Assembly: GCA_910577665.1 (NCBI GenBank)
Contig: CAJTOJ010000005.1
Coordinates: forward strand, 1 to 55,710
Direction: 5' to 3'
DNA: 55,710 nt
Origin: an uncultured Acetatifactor sp.
GTDB taxonomy: Bacteria > Bacillota > Clostridia > Lachnospirales > Lachnospiraceae
Both the position numbers and the translations under genes were made by a program. Below the pieces are notes generated by a model. The model was not told the origin of the DNA. It saw nothing but the letters and a program-made list of their open reading frames with translations, and searched no databases. Positions within the stretch are counted from its first letter, which is position 1. Every line of letters starts with the position of its first letter. Shown piece by piece: positions 51,526 to 55,710 of the stretch.

Positions 51526-52515
51526 ATGTACACAGCGGACGAAAAAAGATATGACACCATGCCCTATAACCGCTGCGGGAACAGCGGCCTGCTGCTTCCG
51601 GCAGTCTCTCTGGGCCTATGGCATAATTTCGGCTCCAATGGAAACTTTGACAATATGGAGGCCATGTGCCGCACGGCCTTTGACCACGGCATCACTCATT
51701 TTGATCTGGCCAACAATTACGGGCCTGTTTCCGGGGCAGCAGAAGAGAATTTTGGAAGAATCCTGGAGAAGGGACTTGGTATTTACCGGGATGAACTGGT
51801 AATTTCCACTAAGGCCGGTTATGATATGTGGCCAGGACCTTATGGTGACTGGGGCAGCAAGAAATATCTGGTAGCCAGCCTGGATCAGAGTCTGAAGCGC
51901 ATGGGACTGGAATATGTAGACATTTATTATCATCACAGGCCGGATCCCCAGACTCCCCTGGAGGAGACCGCCCGTGCCCTGGATGGCATTGTGAAAAGCG
52001 GTAAAGCCCTGTATGTGGGCATCTCCAATTATAACAAAGAGCAGACCATAGCCATCGCAGGACTTTTTGCCCAGATGGGAACCCCGTTTATCATCAACCA
52101 GAGGAAATATTCCATGCTGGACCGGACCATTGAGCAGGATGGCTTAAAAGATTATGCTGCTGCCCATGGCATCGGTGTCATCACCTTCTGTCCCCTGGCC
52201 CAGGGACTTCTCACGGACCGCTATCTCCAGGGGATCCCTGCGGACAGCCGTATCCGCACGGACGGGCGGTTCCTCAAGGAAGATGCCATCACAGATAACA
52301 CCCTCTGGAAGATCAAGCAATTGCAGGAGCTTGCAGCTGGGCGAGGACAGACTCTGGCCCAGATGGCCCTGGCCTGGATCCTCAGGGACGGTGACATCAC
52401 CAGTGTGTTGATCGGCGCTTCCCGCCCCGCACAGATCCTGGACAATATCGGAATGACCAGAAATATGGGATTCAGTGAAGAAGAGCGGAAACAGATTGAC
52501 GGGATCCTGGCTTGA
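51526..52515 (+). CDS. Aldo/keto reductase, YghZ/GPR-like
   Basis: The 329-residue NADPH-dependent reductase shows the tetrad Asp/Tyr (FDLANNYGP), Lys (VISTKAGYD) and His (DIYYHHRPD), then the cofactor motif LIGASRPAQI. The pattern of residues with NFGRIL, WPGPYGDWGSKKYL and PDPQTPLEETA is that of the E. coli YghZ (L-glyceraldehyde 3-phosphate reductase) branch. It probably detoxifies aldehydes. GGAGG eight bases before the ATG sets the start; the open frame begins at 51466. A terminator follows the gene. Confidence 0.93.
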   Translation: MYTADEKRYDTMPYNRCGNSGLLLPAVSLGLWHNFGSNGNFDNMEAMCRTAFDHGITHFDLANNYGPVSGAAEENFGRILEKGLGIYRDELVISTKAGYDMWPGPYGDWGSKKYLVASLDQSLKRMGLEYVDIYYHHRPDPQTPLEETARALDGIVKSGKALYVGISNYNKEQTIAIAGLFAQMGTPFIINQRKYSMLDRTIEQDGLKDYAAAHGIGVITFCPLAQGLLTDRYLQGIPADSRIRTDGRFLKEDAITDNTLWKIKQLQELAAGRGQTLAQMALAWILRDGDITSVLIGASRPAQILDNIGMTRNMGFSEEERKQIDGILA

Positions 52516-52565
52516 CAACAAGGTAATTGCCAGGATCCGGATATGGACATATAGGCATTCAAAGA

Positions 52566-52610
52566 CCAGATACCTTGCTGTAAGAAGGCTGCAGGGTATC
52601 TGGCCTTTTT
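52566..52610 (+). terminator. Rho-independent terminator of the aldo/keto reductase gene
   Basis: A stem CCAGATACC / GGTATCTGG with inner pairing TGC / GCA is followed by CCTTTTT. It lies between the converging reductase and hflC genes. Confidence 0.86.
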
Positions 52611-52622
52611 CTCCGTATTCCC

Positions 52623-53498
52623 CTATTTCCCATAGAAGATCTGGGCAATGGGTGAATCCGGTGACAGGATAACGGTCTTATTGCCGCCCTGCATGGAAGC
52701 TTTTAACGCATCCAGGCTTCTCACAAAAGAGTAAAATTCCTGTCTGGCAGGATCATTGTATGCCTCGGAAAGGATCCGCATATATTCTGCCTCTCCTTCA
52801 GAGATAAGGATCTCCGCACTCTTCTCCGCCTCGGATAACATCACTGTCACTTCCTTATCTGTGGTGTTGCGGATCTTCTGTGCCTCGGAATTGCCCTCTG
52901 CCGTAAACGTGGCTGCTATGTTGTCCCGCTCGGAGATCATCCGCTCATAGACAGCCGCCTTGTTGTCGCTGGGCAGATCCAGCTTCTTCACCTCGAAAGA
53001 CAGCAGCTCGATTCCATACTGGTCCAGGGAATCTCCGATATTGGCCAGGATCGCTACAGACAATGCCCCATCCCGCCCCGAAATCACATCATCCTGGGTG
53101 GTGCTGCTGATCACATTCTTAGTGGAATTATATACAATGGCGTCCAGGCGGCTCTCCGCATTCAAGATGGAAGAGTTCAGGGTCTGGGCAAATTTCTGCG
53201 GATCCGTGATATGCCACAGAATGTAGCTGTCACAGATCATGGTCTTTTTGTCACTGGTAATCACATCCGAAGGAGAAAGGTCATACAACAGTGTCTGCTT
53301 TGGCAGGGTATCCACACTCTGGATAAAAGGAATCTTGAAACTGACACCTGCCTGGGATACCACATGGTCTATTTTCCCGAACTGGCGTATGAGACTATAT
53401 TCGTTTTCATTCGTAATCACAATACTGGACGCACCAATGACCAGCACAATCAGGACAAGTATGGTGACAGAGACTCTTTTGATTATTTTTTTTATCAT
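52623..53498 (-). CDS. hflC: SPFH-domain protease modulator HflC
   Basis: The 291-residue protein has one N-terminal membrane anchor (residues 8-28) and a band-7/SPFH domain, then a coiled coil rich in Glu and Ala (AAVYERMISERDNIAATFTAEGNSEAQKI). HflC forms a complex with HflK around FtsH and modulates proteolysis of membrane proteins. GGAGGAG upstream of the ATG supports the start. It lies 29 bases after hflK. Confidence 0.93.
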   Translation of the reverse strand: MIKKIIKRVSVTILVLIVLVIGASSIVITNENEYSLIRQFGKIDHVVSQAGVSFKIPFIQSVDTLPKQTLLYDLSPSDVITSDKKTMICDSYILWHITDPQKFAQTLNSSILNAESRLDAIVYNSTKNVISSTTQDDVISGRDGALSVAILANIGDSLDQYGIELLSFEVKKLDLPSDNKAAVYERMISERDNIAATFTAEGNSEAQKIRNTTDKEVTVMLSEAEKSAEILISEGEAEYMRILSEAYNDPARQEFYSFVRSLDALKASMQGGNKTVILSPDSPIAQIFYGK

Positions 53499-53527
53499 GA
53501 TATCTGCTCCTCCAAGTCATTATATAT

Positions 53528-54634
53528 TCACATTTCCTGGCCAGTGCCATTTCCCTCCTGGGAACCCGTACTGGCGGTACCATCTGCGCCTCTGTGTCCT
53601 GTGTTCCCGGTGCTGCCAGTCCCCTGCCCTTCTGCCGTACCATCCGTACCGCCCAGGAAAGGCTCAATGGGATAAATGGTCTGCATGTCACCGCTGGGGC
53701 TTTCAATGATGACTTTCAAGCCGGGCAGCACATCCTCCATGGCCTCATAGAACATCCTCTGTCTCGTCACAGCCGGATTCTTGCTGTACTCCTCGTACAT
53801 AGCATTGAATCGGGCCACCTGTGCTGTAGCTTCATTGATCCGCTCTGTTTTTCTGGCTTCTGCATCCTTGATGATACCGTCAGCCTGGGCCTGGGCAGAC
53901 GGAAGCTGTTCATTGCGGTATTTATTCGCATTATTCAACGCCGTCTCCTTACCTTGCTTGGCTGTCTCCACTGCCTTGAAGGCCTCCATGACTTCCACAG
54001 TAGGCGGCTCCGAATCCTGGATCGTGATATTCACCAGCTGGATGCCGATATCCTGTTTTTCCAGTTCTTTTAGGATTCGTTCTTTAATAGATGCCTGAAT
54101 CTCATTCTTACCTGTGGTCAGCACATCATCCACCGGGTAACTGCCAATGACCGTACGGATACAACTCTGGCTGATGTTGCGCAGAATCCCCAGCGGGTTC
54201 CTGGATGCATAGATAGCCTTCACCGGATCGCTGTAACGGTACTCCACATAGAAATCCACGTCTATGAAATTGAAATCCGAGGTGATCATCAGGGATTCAT
54301 CCTCATCCACAGCGTTGGTATCTTCCGAATAGCCGATGGTGAATCCCTGGATCGTGGTATTCACCTTCTTCACCTGCTGGATGAAGGGAATCTTAAAATG
54401 CAGCCCTGGTTCTGTCACCGGCTGGGCCTGCCCCAGGGTGATCAGCACTGCCTGCTCCTGCTCCTTGATCTCATAGAAAGAGCCTCCAATGAGAACCAGC
54501 ACCACTACAGCCGCAATCACAATTCCCAGGATCTTGCCGTTGAATTTCTTCTTGGGGGAATCCGGCTGGTCTCCGTCCACTGTGCGGAAGCCCTTTCTCC
54601 CAAAACCACTAAAATCACCTTTTCTATAGTTCAT
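53528..54634 (-). CDS. hflK: SPFH-domain protease modulator HflK
   Basis: The 368-residue protein has a basic Gly-rich cytoplasmic N-terminus, a membrane segment (about 36-53), an SPFH domain with EQEQAVLITLGQAQPVTEPGLHFKIPF and a long coiled coil, and ends in a Gly/Thr-rich tail. It pairs with HflC to form the cage around FtsH. AGGAGG seven bases before the ATG at 54634 favours this start over 54640. A promoter is predicted at 54732-54760. Confidence 0.93.
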   Translation of the reverse strand: MNYRKGDFSGFGRKGFRTVDGDQPDSPKKKFNGKILGIVIAAVVVLVLIGGSFYEIKEQEQAVLITLGQAQPVTEPGLHFKIPFIQQVKKVNTTIQGFTIGYSEDTNAVDEDESLMITSDFNFIDVDFYVEYRYSDPVKAIYASRNPLGILRNISQSCIRTVIGSYPVDDVLTTGKNEIQASIKERILKELEKQDIGIQLVNITIQDSEPPTVEVMEAFKAVETAKQGKETALNNANKYRNEQLPSAQAQADGIIKDAEARKTERINEATAQVARFNAMYEEYSKNPAVTRQRMFYEAMEDVLPGLKVIIESPSGDMQTIYPIEPFLGGTDGTAEGQGTGSTGNTGHRGADGTASTGSQEGNGTGQEM

Positions 54635-54731
54635 TGTCATACCTCCTTGCCCGCTCCGGCAGGCTTCTTCTCAGACCCATTGCCCTATTTTGCAGACTTC
54701 CGGTACCAGGCCTGCTTTGGTTCTATTTACT

Positions 54732-54760
54732 ATCATACTAGAAATGCCAGGAAATAGCAA
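54732..54760 (-). promoter_or_regulatory. Promoter of hflK-hflC
   Basis: TTGCTA (54760-54755) and TATGAT (54737-54732) are 17 bases apart on the minus strand. The transcript would start about 90 bases before the start codon of hflK. Confidence 0.72.
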
Positions 54761-54849
54761 TGAAATACCCTGCACGTTATACAAGTTTAATATGCACTCT
54801 TACAGTTCCTCCATCACATGGACAGAGGCGAATGGGTTTGCTGACCCTT

Positions 54850-54951
54850 GCGGCATTCGCCAAATGTCTGCTTCGCAGCCGCCTGGGTCTACGCTCCGGT
54901 CCGTCCTGAACATGCGTCACCAGCGCTACGGACCATTGTCCGCGGGAATCA
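54850..54951 (+). repeat. Dispersed repeat 2, copy 2
   Basis: The block GCGGCATTCGCC followed by AAATGTCTGCTTCGCAGCCGC is shared with 40319-40375. Compared with copy 1 it has an additional segment containing the hairpin GGTCCGT / ACGGACC, then a shared block ending CGCGGGAATCA. Confidence 0.75.
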
Positions 54952-54984
54952 CATGGTTGTCCATGCAAATCTCTCGTCTGTATC

Positions 54985-55011
54985 AAAACAGCCAGGTATT
55001 CCACCTGGCTG
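54985..55011 (-). terminator. Rho-independent terminator of the chemotaxis receptor gene
   Basis: A 9-bp stem CAGCCAGGT / ACCTGGCTG with a 5-base loop is followed on the minus strand by TTTTGAT. Confidence 0.82.
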
Positions 55012-55042
55012 TCCAAATATAACCTTGATGATGTAATTACTT

Positions 55043-55710
55043 TCATCTGCGGAACCTGCCCACTTCCTGGCTTAGGGCATCCGATATCCGCCCGTTGTCT
55101 GACACAGATTCATTGATAGAGCCAAGGTTCTGTACCAGATCTGCCGCGGTCTCTGCCACTGTTACCACGCCTTTGGCTCCCTCCTCCACCGCAGTATTGA
55201 TACCATTCATGCCATCACGCATCAAACCAATGGAATGGTTCAGGCTGCCTGCCTTCACGGCAAACTCACTGAGCACTTCCTCCAGACGTGTGGAATCCTC
55301 CCGGTAAGACTGTGTCACCTGTCCAAACTGGTCGTAGTCCCGTAATACAGTAGTATCCACGAACTCCAGCATGGTACCCGCATCAGAAGCCAGGGTTTCC
55401 ACTGCTTTGATCACCGCCCTGCTGATCTCCTGTATGTTGTTGGCGGAAATCTTGGCATTCTCTGCAAGTGCACGGATCTCATCGGCCACCACCGCAAATC
55501 CCTTTCCTGCCTCCCCGGCCCTGGCCGCCTCAATAGAGGCATTCAGCGCAAGCAGGTTGGTCTGGGCCGCTATATCCAGGATATCTGCAGTCAGATGGCT
55601 GATCTCTCCCACCTTCTGGCTGTTCTTGATAGAATCCTGTAGCATGGACCGGATTTCCTTCACCATTTTATTCGTAGAAGTCTTGCCTTCCACTGCAGAT
55701 TTCTCACTTT
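55043..55710 (-). CDS. Methyl-accepting chemotaxis protein (partial, C-terminal part)
   Basis: The frame is open to the window end, so the sensor part is missing. About 220 C-terminal residues form the cytoplasmic signalling domain, a long coiled coil whose tip reads AAQTNLLALNASIEAARAGEAGKGFAVVADEIRALAE. This tip binds CheW and CheA and controls the flagellar motor or related outputs. The GTG at 55693 is not taken as the start, because the frame continues upstream with SEKSA. Other motility genes are not in the window. Confidence 0.92.
   Translation of the reverse strand, partial: SEKSAVEGKTSTNKMVKEIRSMLQDSIKNSQKVGEISHLTADILDIAAQTNLLALNASIEAARAGEAGKGFAVVADEIRALAENAKISANNIQEISRAVIKAVETLASDAGTMLEFVDTTVLRDYDQFGQVTQSYREDSTRLEEVLSEFAVKAGSLNHSIGLMRDGMNGINTAVEEGAKGVVTVAETAADLVQNLGSINESVSDNGRISDALSQEVGRFRR

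Larger units (their letters stand above)
54635..55042. other. Gene-free stretch between hflK and the chemotaxis receptor gene
   Basis: This 408-base stretch holds the hflK promoter, dispersed repeat 2 copy 2 (54850-54951) and the terminator of the upstream receptor gene. No gene is seen. Confidence 0.8.

Noticed and set aside
1..55710. tRNA or rRNA genes, CRISPR arrays and complete insertion sequences
   Set aside because: None was recognised by eye. Short tRNA genes could be missed without a covariance search, so absence is not proven.

Overview
The window looks like a chromosomal segment of an anaerobic Firmicute, most probably of the family Lachnospiraceae. The reasons are the gene order (ireB-ruvX-DUF1292-fur-rnj-ylbF-mltG-like-trmR-trhP), strong AGGAGG ribosome binding sites before most genes, TTGACA/TATAAT promoters with 17-bp spacers, a CIRCE-controlled hrcA-grpE-dnaK-dnaJ operon and lineage-typical families such as DUF6465 and a short MltG-like protein. 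No rRNA, tRNA or CRISPR array was recognised. Genus and species cannot be named from this sequence.

Layout. Positions 1-12.8 kb hold housekeeping genes, almost all on the minus strand: tRNA wobble modification (trhP, trmR), RNA decay (rnj, ylbF), a Fur-family regulator, ruvX, ireB, mtaB, thiI with a NifS-type cysteine desulfurase, and rsmE-prmA. One small plus-strand gene encodes an HPr-like protein without the phosphorylatable His. 12.9-20.3 kb holds an O-antigen-ligase-like membrane protein and the heat-shock operon. 20.5-24.7 kb holds a DUF6465 gene, uppP, a patatin-like gene and an aminotransferase. 25.0-29.4 kb is one 1463-residue methyltransferase/kinase-like/GT2 fusion gene. 29.5-33.2 kb holds glpK, a small unknown gene, bioY and a padR-HAAS pair. 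33.4-39.6 kb is a plus-strand signalling operon: MBL hydrolase, GAF-HD-GYP protein, CHASE2 adenylate cyclase and a solute-binding lipoprotein gene interrupted by an in-frame TGA. 39.6-50.2 kb holds an AT-rich orphan, a GH42 beta-galactosidase, a DUF1538 transporter-like gene with a tandem P-II-like partner, and a minus-strand run of PHP phosphoesterase, sulfatase, polysaccharide deacetylase and FecR-domain lipoprotein genes. The right end holds DUF4234 and DUF2752 membrane proteins, an aldo/keto reductase, hflK-hflC and a partial chemotaxis receptor.

The most interesting discovery is a family of short non-coding mobile elements (about 120-155 bp, plus a 22-bp remnant). Their ends read GTTACTGTTCAC / GTGAACAGTAAC, and several copies are flanked by 8-bp direct repeats that look like target-site duplications. 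Three copies carry, at the same internal place, hairpins of unrelated sequence, and one copy has compensated changes in its terminal inverted repeats, so the folded shape appears to be conserved. One copy appears to have inserted into the edge of another. Two copies supply the C-terminal codons and stop codons of membrane-protein genes (uppP and the O-antigen-ligase-like gene). A second, unrelated dispersed repeat occurs at 40.3 and 54.9 kb.

A second point of interest is the signalling operon: a class III adenylate cyclase, which is uncommon in Firmicutes, sits with an MBL hydrolase whose metal motif resembles class II cyclic-nucleotide phosphodiesterases and with an HD-GYP protein. A synthesis-and-degradation module for cyclic nucleotides is an inference, not shown. 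All start sites were chosen from ribosome binding sites and family length; no database search was possible.
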